Positions 1 to 7,991 of a stretch of DNA of 33,400 nt are shown piece after piece. The notes beneath the pieces were generated by a model. That model had not been told where the DNA came from, did not search any database, and saw nothing but the letters and a program-made list of their open reading frames with translations. This DNA is from an uncultured Lachnospiraceae bacterium (lineage in GTDB: Bacteria; Bacillota; Clostridia; Lachnospirales; Lachnospiraceae): NCBI GenBank assembly GCA_902782995.1, contig CACZPJ010000025.1, forward strand, positions 1 to 33,400. The letters are read 5' to 3'. A program made the translations under genes and the position numbers. Position 1 is the stretch's first letter. Each line of letters starts with the position of its first letter.

Positions 1-917
1 ATGTAAGCCGTGTAGCACAGATAGATCAGAATACAAAAGACACCTTCCGTGCGGCTGGTTCTCGATCTACTTCCCGCAAATATAAGGATGATAATGCTGA
101 CAACGATCAGGATCGCGGTATCAAGAAACAGCTCCGTTGATGCATGGATCGGTGTGAGTACGGCAGAAGCACCGAGGATAAAGAGAATGTTAAACAGACA
201 TGAACCGACTGCATTACCAAGTGCGATACCGGAATCTCCTTTTTTGGCAGCAACGATTGATGTGGCAAGTTCCGGGAGGGACGTGCCGATCGCAACGATC
301 GTAAGGCCGATCAAGGTATCACTCATGCCAAGCGATGCAGCGATCAGGCTGGCATTTTTAACTACCAGATTGCCACCGAGGATGACAGCGGTAAGACCGG
401 TTAAAACCCTTAAGATGCTTGGAAAAACAGCAGGTTTTTCTAAAGAGGCAGCAGCGACAGCAGCAGACGCGGTATTCTTTTTGGCATTACGGATCAAAAG
501 GAACAGATAACATGCCATCAGGGCAAGGAAAATGAGCCCTTCTAAGAAAGAGATTTTCCGGTCAAAAAGGGTAAGAAGCAGTGCCACAGATACGAAAACA
601 TTCCACCACAGATCCCTCCGCTTGATCTCGGGTGCGGTTTCAACCGGGCGGATCAGCGCGCTGATACCGATTACCATAAGCAGGTTAAAGATATTCGAGC
701 CGACAATATTTCCGAGGGAAATATCACTGTTTCCGGCAAGACCTGCCGTGATACTGACCGCGGCTTCCGGGGCACTGGTGCCCATGGCAACGATCGTAAG
801 ACCGATGATCAGGGAGGGGATCTTAAGAAGTGCGGCAATCGAAGCCGAACCATCGACAAAGAGATCTGCTCCTTTGATGAGCAGAACAAAACCAAGCAAC
901 AATAACAGATACATCAT
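1..917 (-). CDS. CaCA-family Na+/Ca2+ (or Mn2+) antiporter, partial
   Basis: Inner-membrane cation/H+ or Na+ exchanger that moves Ca2+ or a similar divalent ion out of the cytoplasm. The reverse strand is open from the ATG at 917 to the window edge, so the C-terminus is missing. Both family alpha-repeats are visible: VAMGTSAPEAAVSI followed by LGNIVGSNIFN near residues 45-80, and VAIGTSLPELATSI followed by LGNAVGSCLFN in the second half, with hydrophobic helices between. The repeats carry the acidic residue (TSxPE) that binds the ion. An AAAGGAAGG ribosome site lies about 10 bases before the ATG; a second ATG follows directly. The leader holds an Mn2+-type riboswitch, so Mn2+ is a plausible substrate. 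The family assignment is firm; the exact ion is inferred. Confidence 0.9.
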   Translation of the reverse strand, partial: MMYLLLLLGFVLLIKGADLFVDGSASIAALLKIPSLIIGLTIVAMGTSAPEAAVSITAGLAGNSDISLGNIVGSNIFNLLMVIGISALIRPVETAPEIKRRDLWWNVFVSVALLLTLFDRKISFLEGLIFLALMACYLFLLIRNAKKNTASAAVAAASLEKPAVFPSILRVLTGLTAVILGGNLVVKNASLIAASLGMSDTLIGLTIVAIGTSLPELATSIVAAKKGDSGIALGNAVGSCLFNILFILGASAVLTPIHASTELFLDTAILIVVSIIILIFAGSRSRTSRTEGVFCILIYLCYTAY

Positions 918-972
918 AAAACAAACCTTCCTTTCTGCAAAAGCATGCACCGACTGATGGGCGTATATGCAG

Positions 973-1016
973 AAAAACGAGACTCTTACTGCATATACAT
1001 GCAATAAAAGTCTCGT
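973..1016 (-). terminator. Riboswitch-controlled intrinsic terminator
   Basis: On the minus strand an 18-base-pair stem (arms 1016-999 and 994-977, all pairs Watson-Crick or G-U) with a 4-base loop is followed by five T residues. The 5' arm contains the ACGAGACTTTT that closes the aptamer, so the aptamer and terminator compete for it. Metal binding would therefore favour read-through, an ON switch. Confidence 0.85.
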
Positions 1017-1115
1017 TACATCCGTTCCTACGATGTGTATTGCCCGGCCAAAGGCGTGATGACGAACAATACAACTCTTTACTTTGCAAAGAGCTAACTA
1101 CTCCCTGATATTTGC
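1004..1115 (-). promoter_or_regulatory. yybP-ykoY (Mn2+-sensing) riboswitch aptamer
   Basis: Read on the minus strand, the leader of the CaCA antiporter contains the landmarks of the yybP-ykoY class in order: GGGAGTAG near the 5' end, a hairpin (AGCTCTTTGCAAAGTAAAGAG), GTTCGTCATCACG, CCTTTGGCCGGGCAATACA, and GGAACGGATGTAACGAGAC at the 3' end. In this class Mn2+ docks two helical legs together and usually turns on an efflux or homeostasis gene. Recognised from motifs; not folded computationally. Confidence 0.85.
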
Positions 1116-1122
1116 TAATTCA

Positions 1123-1152
1123 TCTATAACACAGGACAAACCGGAATGTCAA
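1123..1152 (-). promoter_or_regulatory. Promoter for the riboswitch-antiporter transcript
   Basis: On the minus strand TTGACA (1152-1147) is followed after 18 bases by TATAGA (1128-1123). The predicted start near 1116 falls just before the aptamer. The region 918-1265 has no protein gene; it holds this promoter, the riboswitch, the terminator and a divergent promoter. Confidence 0.7.
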
Positions 1153-1187
1153 GCAGAAAATAATTGATAATAATTCCCGGAATCGTA

Positions 1188-1216
1188 TTGAAAAGGAAGG
1201 GCATATCTGCTACGAT
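1188..1216 (+). promoter_or_regulatory. Promoter of the small exported protein gene
   Basis: TTGAAA at 1188-1193 and TACGAT at 1211-1216 are separated by 17 bases, divergent from the antiporter promoter and about 50 bases before the ATG at 1266. Confidence 0.45.
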
Positions 1217-1265
1217 TACGGGAAGTGAACATGTAACAGGAACCAGAAACAGGGAATGGAGCTTT

Positions 1266-1724
1266 ATGAAGAGACATAACGGTATAAGACAGCTTGGATT
1301 TATCATACTGACAATTGTAATGATTTTATCGGGAATGTGTTCTGATGTAGTCAGGGCAGATTCTTTATTGGCATGTATGCCACAGGCTTCTTCTGTAAGC
1401 AGTACCTATCCGGAAGCTCATGGTATGGACAGAGAGCGGGAGTTATCCCCCCACCGGCTGGAGCGGGAGACCTTCTCGTATCAGACCAATCGGGGCGTGG
1501 AAGAGGTTTTTGGAACCAGGGGAGAGTGTCTTTCTGCAGGTGAAGCACACCGGCAGATCAGCAGTTCTAAGAAAAGTTCTACATTGGCACAGTCCGTTTG
1601 GACAGTCTGTGTCAGAAATCAAAGATTCAGTGAGGAACGTAAGTGTTCCGGTATTGGAAAAAATGTCATAAGCAGGGATATCATCGTCTGCTATATGCAT
1701 CATAAGGATGGCTCAAAAGGCTGA
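1266..1724 (+). CDS. Small exported hypothetical protein
   Basis: Function unknown. From the ATG at 1266 (purine-rich AGGGAATGGAGC just upstream) the frame gives 152 residues. It begins with a typical signal peptide: basic MKRHNGIR, a hydrophobic stretch LGFIILTIVMIL, then SGMCSDVVRADS as a possible processing region. The mature part is polar with scattered Cys and ends in a VCYMHHKDG motif. An in-frame ATG at 1164 would add 34 residues before the signal peptide and lies upstream of the promoter, so the shorter form is preferred. The clear signal peptide and dedicated promoter argue for a real gene, but no family was recognised. Confidence 0.5.
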   Translation: MKRHNGIRQLGFIILTIVMILSGMCSDVVRADSLLACMPQASSVSSTYPEAHGMDRERELSPHRLERETFSYQTNRGVEEVFGTRGECLSAGEAHRQISSSKKSSTLAQSVWTVCVRNQRFSEERKCSGIGKNVISRDIIVCYMHHKDGSKG

Positions 1725-1756
1725 AAGCTGTAAAAGGACAAAGATGTCACGCCCGT

Positions 1757-1788
1757 GTAACACAGGGGCTTATTTGTGTATGCGAAAA
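1757..1788 (+). terminator. Possible weak terminator
   Basis: GCCCGTG, TAA, CACAGGGGC forms a short GC-rich hairpin with a bulge, followed by a T-rich but interrupted run. It lies between the exported protein gene and the pyk micro-peptide. Confidence 0.3.
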
Positions 1789-1813
1789 TCAGAATGACAA
1801 TAGGAGGACTTTT

Positions 1814-1936
1814 ATGGATCAGAATATCGTAGTAATCGCATTAGGTGTAATTGTTGCAGCAGCCGGAATCTGGGTATGGTGGTATGAGAACCACGGACCG
1901 GAGAAAAAGGATGAACCAGGAGAGGATGATAAGTAA
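1814..1936 (+). CDS. 40-residue membrane micro-peptide coupled to pyk
   Basis: A short frame with a near-perfect AGGAGG site at 1802-1807 encodes 40 residues: MDQN, one hydrophobic segment IVVIALGVIVAAAGIWVWWY (residues 5-24), and a charged tail rich in Lys, Glu and Asp. This is the architecture of a single-pass small membrane protein with a cytoplasmic acidic tail. Its stop overlaps the start of pyruvate kinase as TAATG, so the two are translationally coupled. No family was recognised. The strong ribosome site, sharp amphipathic layout and overlap make chance unlikely. Confidence 0.75.
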   Translation: MDQNIVVIALGVIVAAAGIWVWWYENHGPEKKDEPGEDDK

Positions 1937-3350
1937 TGAAAAAGACAAAAGTAATATGTACCTTAGGACCTGCTACCGCAAAGGATGAGATCTTAGAACA
2001 GTTAATGATAAACGGAATGAATGTTGCACGGATCAATTTTTCACATGGAACCGAAGAAGAGCATCTGCATACGATAGAACGTGTGAAAAATATGAGGGAA
2101 AAATTAGGACTGCCGGTTGCCCTGTTATTAGACACCGGTGGACCGGAAATCCGTCTCAGATGCTTTGAAAATGGCAGGATCCAGTTAAAAAAGAATCAGG
2201 AGTTTATCCTGACAACGAAGGAAGTGACCGGAGATGAAAACAGAGTTTCCATTTCCTATCCGAACCTGATACAGGACATCACAGAGGGCGCAAGGATATT
2301 GATCGATGATGGACTGATCGAACTTACCGTGAAGCGGCTGACAACGGATGAGATCATCTGTCAGGTCATAAACGGCGGCAGCGTATCCGATCATAAGGGT
2401 GTCAATGTCCCGAATACGAATCTGAGCATGCCGTTTGTAAATGAGAAGGATAAACAGGATCTGATCTTTGGGGTAAAGCAGGACTTTGACTATGTGGCTG
2501 CATCCTTTGTAGGTGTGCAGAGGATGTGAAGGAGCTTAGACAGGTATTAACAGATCATGGCGGAGCGGACATCCGTGTTCTTGCCAAGATCGAGAACCGT
2601 CTGGGCGTGGATAATATAGACGAGATCTTAGCAGCTTCGGATGGTGTCATGGTTGCAAGAGGAGATCTTGGAGTGGAGATCCCGATCCAGGAAGTGCCGG
2701 CGATCCAGAAGATGATCATTAAAAAGACCTGTGAGGCAGGAAAAATCGTAATTACTGCCACACAGATGTTAGATTCCATGATGAAGAATCCAAGACCGAC
2801 GCGTGCAGAAGCAACCGATGTGGCAAATGCCATCTACGACGGAACAAGCGCGATCATGTTATCCGGTGAGACAGCAGCTGGAAAATATCCGGTCGAGGCG
2901 TTAAAGACAATGGTTGAGATCGCAGAATATACCGAGCGTGATATTGATTATGAAAAGCGTTTCCGGATGTTAGATAAGAGCTGGAACCCGGATGTGACCG
3001 ATGCTATCTCACATGCGACCTGCGTAACTGCACTTGATATTAATGCAGCAGCGATCATAACGGTTACAAAGTCCGGAAGGACTGCGCGCATGATCTCAAG
3101 ATACCGTCCGAAGTGTCCGATCTTAGGCTGTACCCCGTCCGAAAAGACATACCGTCAGATGAGTCTTTCCTGGGGAGTGATACCGCTTCGGATCAATGAA
3201 ATGACAGATACGGAAGAGCTTTTTGCAGAAGCGATCAACCGTGTGGTAGAAAATAAAAATCTTTCGGGAGGTGATATTGCAGTAATCACAGCGGGTGTAC
3301 CGCTTGGTATGTCCGGTACAACGAATCTGATACGTATAGCAACTATATAA
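1936..3350 (+). pseudogene. pyk: Pyruvate kinase, frame broken by one base near 2511
   Basis: Pyruvate kinase converts PEP and ADP to pyruvate and ATP, the last step of glycolysis. The N-terminal part (KTKVICTLGPAT, ARINFSHG, LLLDTGGPEIR, B domain) runs in one frame to AASFVGVQRM and a stop at 2527-2529. The rest (AEDVKELRQ, AKIENRLG, MVARGDLGVEIP, ITATQMLDSM, PTRAEATDVANAI, GETAAGKYP, C-terminal effector domain to GMSGTTNLIRIATI) continues in the next frame. Reading AGG TGT GCA GAG GAT GTG from 2511 gives RCAEDV, exactly what should follow ASFV, so one base is missing at about 2510-2511. With it restored the protein would be 471 residues, normal for the family and lacking the extra C-terminal PEP-utiliser domain of some Bacilli. 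It may be a true lesion or a sequence error. Confidence 0.9.
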
Positions 3351-3373
3351 GACATCTTAAAGGAGGAAACGGA

Positions 3374-4234
3374 ATGAAGACATTAAACTGGAAAAACTTT
3401 GTAGTATTGACGATAGCAGGATTGTGCAATGCATTTGGAATCACGCTATTTCTTGCACCCGTAAAATTATATGACAGCGGTATCTCCGGAACAGCGATGC
3501 TGCTGTCACAGATCACGCCAAAGCATTGGTCACTTTCCATATTTCTGATCGCCTTAAACATTCCGTTATTCCTCTATGGATTAAAAAAACAGGGTGCATC
3601 TTTTACCATCTATTCGATCTATGCCGTTACCTGTTATTCCCTGGGGGCATGGCTGATCACCGATGTATTGCCGATCGATGTCAGCCTTGCATCTCCCCTT
3701 GCAGGAACGGATCTGCTCTTATGTGCACTGTTTGGCGGGCTGATCTCCGGTATCGGAAGCGGGCTTACGATCCGGTTTGGTGGTGCGATCGATGGTATCG
3801 AGGTTATGGCAGTCATTTTTGCAAAAAAGCTTGGGCTGACCGTCGGAACCTTTGTGATGATCTACAATGTGATCCTCTATGTGATCTGTGGATTCGTCAT
3901 CCAAAGCTGGGTGCTTCCACTGTATTCGATCGTGACTTATATGGCAGCACTTAAGACGATCGATTATATTGTCGAAGGCTTTGACCGGGCAAAATCAGCC
4001 ATGATCGTAACGACACAGCCAAAGGAGATCTGTGCTTCACTTTCCGAAGCATTCGGAAGGGGTATTACGATGTTAGAAGGGAAGGGCTATTATTCGGATT
4101 CGGATAAGACCGTGATCTATTTTGTATTAAACCGCTTTCAGATCGGAAAGTTAAAGGAGCTGGTACATGCCATCGACCGGAATGCATACATAACAATTAG
4201 TGAAGTTGCGGATGTATTTGGTGTAAATAGTTGA
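3374..4234 (+). CDS. YitT family membrane protein (DUF161/DUF2179)
   Basis: Member of the YitT family, whose biochemical role is not settled. The 286-residue protein has five or so hydrophobic helices in the first 200 residues (AGLCNAFGITLFLAPVKLY, SLSIFLIALNIPLFLYG, and the glycine-rich GGLISGIGSGLTIRFGGAIDG typical of the family), then the soluble C-terminal DUF2179 domain (FGRGITMLEGKGYYS, VIYFVLNRFQIGKLKELVHAID). AGGAGGAAACGG precedes the ATG. It starts 23 bases after pyk, so it is probably in the same transcript. Confidence 0.88.
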   Translation: MKTLNWKNFVVLTIAGLCNAFGITLFLAPVKLYDSGISGTAMLLSQITPKHWSLSIFLIALNIPLFLYGLKKQGASFTIYSIYAVTCYSLGAWLITDVLPIDVSLASPLAGTDLLLCALFGGLISGIGSGLTIRFGGAIDGIEVMAVIFAKKLGLTVGTFVMIYNVILYVICGFVIQSWVLPLYSIVTYMAALKTIDYIVEGFDRAKSAMIVTTQPKEICASLSEAFGRGITMLEGKGYYSDSDKTVIYFVLNRFQIGKLKELVHAIDRNAYITISEVADVFGVNS

Positions 4235-4285
4235 AAAATGTGTTAAAATGCTTTTGAAATCTTTTCAATAAGATGGAGGCATGAC

Positions 4286-5068
4286 ATGGATACACGGGAA
4301 ATATTACAAAAAGTTCAGAATCAGGAAATATCCATTGAAGAAGCAGAAAGTTTTTTCCGCAGAGAGCCCTTTGAGGAAATGGGCTATGCGAAGTTAGATA
4401 CACACCGGAAGTTACGTTCCGGTTGTGCAGAGGTGATCTATTGCAGCGGCAAGTCGGATGAACACCTCTTACATATTTTTGGAAAGCTGTACGAAGAAGA
4501 TGGCGAGGTCTTTGGGACGCGTGCGACGAAGGAACAGTATGAACTCGTGCATGCACAGTATAAGGAAGCAGTCTATGATCCCATTTCACGCATTCTTAAG
4601 ATTGAAAAACAAAAGGAGCATATCGGGAAAATTGCCGTCTGCACGGCAGGAACCGCAGATATTCCGGTTGCAGAAGAAGCAGCCCAGACCGCAGAATATT
4701 TTGGAAGCCACATAGAGCGGATCTACGATGTCGGAGTCAGCGGACTGCACCGGCTGTTATCGCAGCTTGATGTGATCCAGAGTGCCAACTGCATCGTGGC
4801 GGTTGCCGGAATGGAGGGTGCACTTGCGAGTGTGTTAGGCGGGCTGGTGGATAAGCCGGTCATCGCAGTTCCGACTTCGGTGGGCTACGGAGCAAGTATG
4901 CACGGACTTTCGGCACTGCTTACCATGATCAACTCCTGTGCAAACGGAGTGGCAGTGGTGAATATTGATAACGGTTATGGTGCCGGCTATATGGCAACGC
5001 AGATCAACCGGCTGGCGTGTCATGCAAAGCAGATCGATACAGATGAGGATAAAGAGAATGGCAGATAA
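4286..5068 (+). CDS. larB: LarB, nickel-pincer cofactor biosynthesis carboxylase/hydrolase
   Basis: LarB carboxylates the pyridinium ring of nicotinic acid adenine dinucleotide and hydrolyses its phosphoanhydride, the first step toward the Ni-pincer nucleotide used by lactate racemase LarA. The 260-residue protein has an N-terminal helical part (FRREPFEEMGYAKLDTHR, GCAEVIYCSGK) and a C-terminal domain like PurE AIR carboxylase (IAVCTAGTADIPVAEEAA, VAVAGMEGALASVLGGLVDKPVIAVPTSVGYG, INSCANGVAVVNIDNGYGAG). GATGGAGGC precedes the ATG. The end overlaps larC by 11 bases, showing a tight lar operon. Confidence 0.93.
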   Translation: MDTREILQKVQNQEISIEEAESFFRREPFEEMGYAKLDTHRKLRSGCAEVIYCSGKSDEHLLHIFGKLYEEDGEVFGTRATKEQYELVHAQYKEAVYDPISRILKIEKQKEHIGKIAVCTAGTADIPVAEEAAQTAEYFGSHIERIYDVGVSGLHRLLSQLDVIQSANCIVAVAGMEGALASVLGGLVDKPVIAVPTSVGYGASMHGLSALLTMINSCANGVAVVNIDNGYGAGYMATQINRLACHAKQIDTDEDKENGR

Positions 5069-6458
5069 GAATATAAAAAACAATACGAAAAAAAGTCTCT
5101 ATCTTGAGTGTGCAAGCGGCATCAGCGGGGATATGACAGTCGCAGCATTATTAGATCTTGGTGCAGATGAAAAGCGGCTGATGCATACCTTAGAGAGTAT
5201 TCCGGTTTCCGGTTTTCCGATTAAGATCAGCCGTGTGAAAAAAAGCGGACTGGATGCGTGTGATTTTGCAGTGCAGTTAGATGATGCACATGAGAACCAC
5301 GACCACGATATGGCGTACTTATATGGGCATACACATGCCGGGGAAGAAGTGCAGGAGCATGCCCACACACATATGCAGGAACATACGCATACGGAAGAAG
5401 CACAGGAACCTGATCATATGCATGCACAGGACAATGAGCATGTACATGATAAAGCACATACCCATGAGCACCGTGGTCTGGCAGAGATCCGTCAGATCAT
5501 TCAGGCGACGGATATGACACCACATGCAAGGAAACTGGCATTTCGTATTTTTGATATTTTAGCGGATGCAGAAGCAAAGGCACATGGTGTTGACCGGGAG
5601 AATGTACATTTCCATGAAGTCGGTGCAGTAGATTCAATCGTAGATGTGATCGCTGCGGCAGTATGCTTTGATGATCTTGGGATCACGGAAGTGATCGTTC
5701 CTGCCTTAGAAGAAGGACAGGGAATGATCCGGTGTCAGCATGGACTGATCCCGGTTCCGGTACCGGCGGTTGTCAATATCGTAGAACAGAACGGATTATC
5801 CCTGCATATCACACAGACCAAAGGTGAGCTTGTGACACCGACCGGAGCAGCGATCGCTGCGGCGGTACGGACCGGTGACCATCTGCCGGAGCAGTTCCGG
5901 ATCTTAGGAACCGGACTCGGTGCCGGAAAGCGGGAATATGACAGACCGGGGATCTTACGCATTTTATTAATAGAAGAAACAGGTCAGACGAAGCGTGATT
6001 CGATCTATAAGTTAGAGAGCAATATTGATGATTGTACCGGGGAGGCACTGGGATTTGTCATGGAGGAGCTTCTTTGTGCAGGCGCAAGAGATGTCCATTA
6101 TATTCCGGTCTATATGAAAAAGAACCGTCCGGCATATCAGCTTACGGTGCTTTGTGATGAGGAAAAGATCCCGGAGATGGAGCGTCTGATCTTTTTACAT
6201 ACGACGACGATCGGAATCCGCAGACAGCGGATGGAACGGACGATCTTAAAAAGAGAGAATAAGACGATAGAGACAGCATATGGCAGTATTGATGTAAAGC
6301 TTTGCATACGGGAGAAGGAAGTAACCTTCGCACCGGAGTATGAGAGCGTTGCAGCAGTGTGCAGACGAACCGGCATGGGATACACAGAGTGTTACCGGAA
6401 GATTTATCAGGCATGCGAAGCTGCCATGCAGTCAGAAGAAACGCAGTCAGAGAAGTAA
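5058..6458 (+). CDS. larC: LarC, nickel insertion enzyme with His-rich insert
   Basis: LarC is a CTP-dependent cyclometallase that inserts nickel into the pincer cofactor. Starting at ATG 5058, chosen because the family begins at LYLECASGISGDMTVAALLDLGA, it has 466 residues. An in-frame ATG at 4965 would lie deep inside larB. Visible landmarks are HFHEVGAVDSIVDVIAAA, VPTGAAIAAAV with the context TPTGAA, and the LarC2-like half from SNIDDCTGEALGFVMEELL. Residues about 75-140 form an insert packed with His, as HTH, HAHTH and HMH motifs with Asp and Glu, a likely nickel store. In Lactobacillus plantarum larC is read by ribosomal frameshifting as LarC1/LarC2; here both halves are in one continuous frame. 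Confidence 0.93.
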   Translation: MADKNIKNNTKKSLYLECASGISGDMTVAALLDLGADEKRLMHTLESIPVSGFPIKISRVKKSGLDACDFAVQLDDAHENHDHDMAYLYGHTHAGEEVQEHAHTHMQEHTHTEEAQEPDHMHAQDNEHVHDKAHTHEHRGLAEIRQIIQATDMTPHARKLAFRIFDILADAEAKAHGVDRENVHFHEVGAVDSIVDVIAAAVCFDDLGITEVIVPALEEGQGMIRCQHGLIPVPVPAVVNIVEQNGLSLHITQTKGELVTPTGAAIAAAVRTGDHLPEQFRILGTGLGAGKREYDRPGILRILLIEETGQTKRDSIYKLESNIDDCTGEALGFVMEELLCAGARDVHYIPVYMKKNRPAYQLTVLCDEEKIPEMERLIFLHTTTIGIRRQRMERTILKRENKTIETAYGSIDVKLCIREKEVTFAPEYESVAAVCRRTGMGYTECYRKIYQACEAAMQSEETQSEK

Positions 6459-6476
6459 GGGAGGAAGCATAGAAGA

Positions 6477-7307
6477 ATGGATCAGTACGAAGAGAAGAAA
6501 AGACAGTTATCAGACTGGATGATGGAACATACAAAGTCGGATACGCTGCTCGCATTTTCCGGCGGGGCAGACAGCAGCCTGCTGTTATATCTGCTCTGTG
6601 AGGCAGCCGCAAAAAATAAGACAAAGGTCTATGCGGTCACGATACAGACAACCCTGCATCCGGTCTGTGAAGCCGAGCAGGCGAAGCGGCTTGCTGAGGA
6701 CGCAGGAGCGATCCATATGGTGTTTCAGGTAGATGAATTAGAAGAAGCAGGAGTCTCCGATAATCCGACAGACCGTTGCTACCGTTGTAAGAAATACCTG
6801 TTTACGCAGTTAAAGGAATATGCAGCAAAGCATCAGATCCCGCTTTGTATCGAAGGAACAAATGAGGATGACCTGCATGTCTACCGCCCGGGAATCCGTG
6901 CGGTGAATGAGCTTGGGATCGCAAGCCCGCTTGCCGAGGTGCATATGACGAAAAAGGAAGTACGCCGTCTTGCAGCAGAGTATGGCATTGCTGTTGCAGA
7001 TAAGCCGTCAATGCCTTGCCTTGCAACGAGATTTCCATATGGAACGCATTTAAGCTACGAGGATATGCGGCAGGTAGAGCAGGCAGAGGAGCAGCTTCGC
7101 GGGATGGGATTTTATAATGTAAGAGTCCGGGTACATGGAGATGTCGCAAGGATCGAAGTGGATACCGGTGACTTCGGACGGCTGATGGAACACCGGACGG
7201 AAGTTGTAGACTGTTTGAAAAAGGCTGGATTCTTGTATGTTACGCTGGATCTGGAAGGATTTGTATCCGGCAGCATGGATAAAAAGATTTTGATGCAGGG
7301 GGAATAG
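6477..7307 (+). CDS. larE: LarE, sulfur transferase for the nickel-pincer cofactor
   Basis: LarE uses ATP to adenylylate the LarB product and installs the sulfur atoms of the pincer cofactor. The 276-residue protein has the PP-loop SGGADS at residues 28-33, a CYRC pair (Cys101, Cys104) and Cys181 in PSMPCLATRFPYG. The lone equivalent of Cys181 is the sacrificial sulfur donor in L. plantarum LarE, whereas enzymes with three cysteines, such as that of Thermotoga, bind a 4Fe-4S cluster that can carry sulfide catalytically. This protein belongs to the three-Cys type by sequence. It starts 18 bases after larC with GGGAGGAAGC upstream. Confidence 0.92.
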   Translation: MDQYEEKKRQLSDWMMEHTKSDTLLAFSGGADSSLLLYLLCEAAAKNKTKVYAVTIQTTLHPVCEAEQAKRLAEDAGAIHMVFQVDELEEAGVSDNPTDRCYRCKKYLFTQLKEYAAKHQIPLCIEGTNEDDLHVYRPGIRAVNELGIASPLAEVHMTKKEVRRLAAEYGIAVADKPSMPCLATRFPYGTHLSYEDMRQVEQAEEQLRGMGFYNVRVRVHGDVARIEVDTGDFGRLMEHRTEVVDCLKKAGFLYVTLDLEGFVSGSMDKKILMQGE

Positions 7308-7309
7308 AC

Positions 7310-7870
7310 ATGCAGGGATTGCTGGACTTAGACGGGAATATTTTATTATGGATACAGGATCATATCCGTATGTCCGGACTGGATGGCGTGATGAAGTTTA
7401 TCACGTCATTTGGCAATGCCGGGATCATCTGGATCATTATTACACTGGTACTGCTTCTGATCCCCAAGACCAGAAAGACCGGGATCGTATCGGCAATGGC
7501 ACTGATCGGTTCGTTGATCGTCAATAACGGGATCTTGAAGCTGTCGGTTGCACGGATACGTCCGTATGAGGTGATCGATGGCTTGCAGTGTATCGTAAAG
7601 CCGGCAGTGGACTATTCCTTCCCATCCGGTCATACCGGAAGCTCCTTTGCGGCAGCAACGGTCATTTTCCGCAGAATGCCAAAGCGGTATGGAATACCGG
7701 CACTGGTTTTAGCGGCACTGATCGGATTTTCGAGACTGTATGTGGGAATCCATTATCCATCCGACGTGTTAGCGGGCATGGTTACCGGAATCTTACTTGG
7801 AATATTTGCAGATGTACTTTTTCAAAGATATGAGAAAAGAAAGCAGGAGGGACAGAAGTCGATTGGCTAA
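7310..7870 (+). CDS. PAP2-family membrane phosphatase
   Basis: Integral membrane phosphatase of the PAP2 superfamily, likely acting on undecaprenyl pyrophosphate or a lipid phosphate at the outer face. The 186 residues carry all three signature motifs: KLSVARIRP (residues 77-85), PSGH (105-108) and SR-x5-H-x3-D (Ser141, Arg142, His148, Asp152), set among five or six hydrophobic helices. It starts 2 bases after the larE stop, so it is translated with the lar operon, but no link to the cofactor is known. Substrate is not predictable from sequence. Confidence 0.9.
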   Translation: MQGLLDLDGNILLWIQDHIRMSGLDGVMKFITSFGNAGIIWIIITLVLLLIPKTRKTGIVSAMALIGSLIVNNGILKLSVARIRPYEVIDGLQCIVKPAVDYSFPSGHTGSSFAAATVIFRRMPKRYGIPALVLAALIGFSRLYVGIHYPSDVLAGMVTGILLGIFADVLFQRYEKRKQEGQKSIG

Positions 7871-7880
7871 ATCTGTCCCT
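7848..7880 (+). terminator. Hairpin overlapping the end of the PAP2 gene
   Basis: AGGGACAGA (7848-7856) and TCTGTCCCT (7872-7880) are a perfect 9-base inverted repeat spanning the PAP2 stop codon. The T run (TTTTT) begins nine bases later, so termination is possible but not optimal. Confidence 0.4.
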
Positions 7881-7908
7881 TGCGTATGTTTTTAAAATTA
7901 GTTACAAT
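7880..7908 (+). promoter_or_regulatory. Promoter of the thyA transcript
   Basis: TTGCGT (7880-7885), a 17-base spacer and TACAAT (7903-7908). The predicted start near 7915 leaves a leader of about 75 bases with a hairpin (GCAGATA/TGTCTGC, loop CCGGAACG, about 7930-7951). Confidence 0.55.
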
Positions 7909-7991
7909 AGTCAGAAGCGACAAAGTAAAGCAGATACCGGAACGTGTCTGCAACCTAAGTTTCAGGCTGAGAGAAAGGCATGGTTATTAAG

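Noticed and set aside
1164..1265. Upstream ATG for the exported protein
   Set aside because: It would start before the promoter and put 34 residues ahead of a clear signal peptide.
7950..7980. CTGAGAG in the thyA leader as a TPP riboswitch
   Set aside because: Only this one box matches; the ACCTGAT and other conserved parts are missing and thyA is not a thiamin gene.
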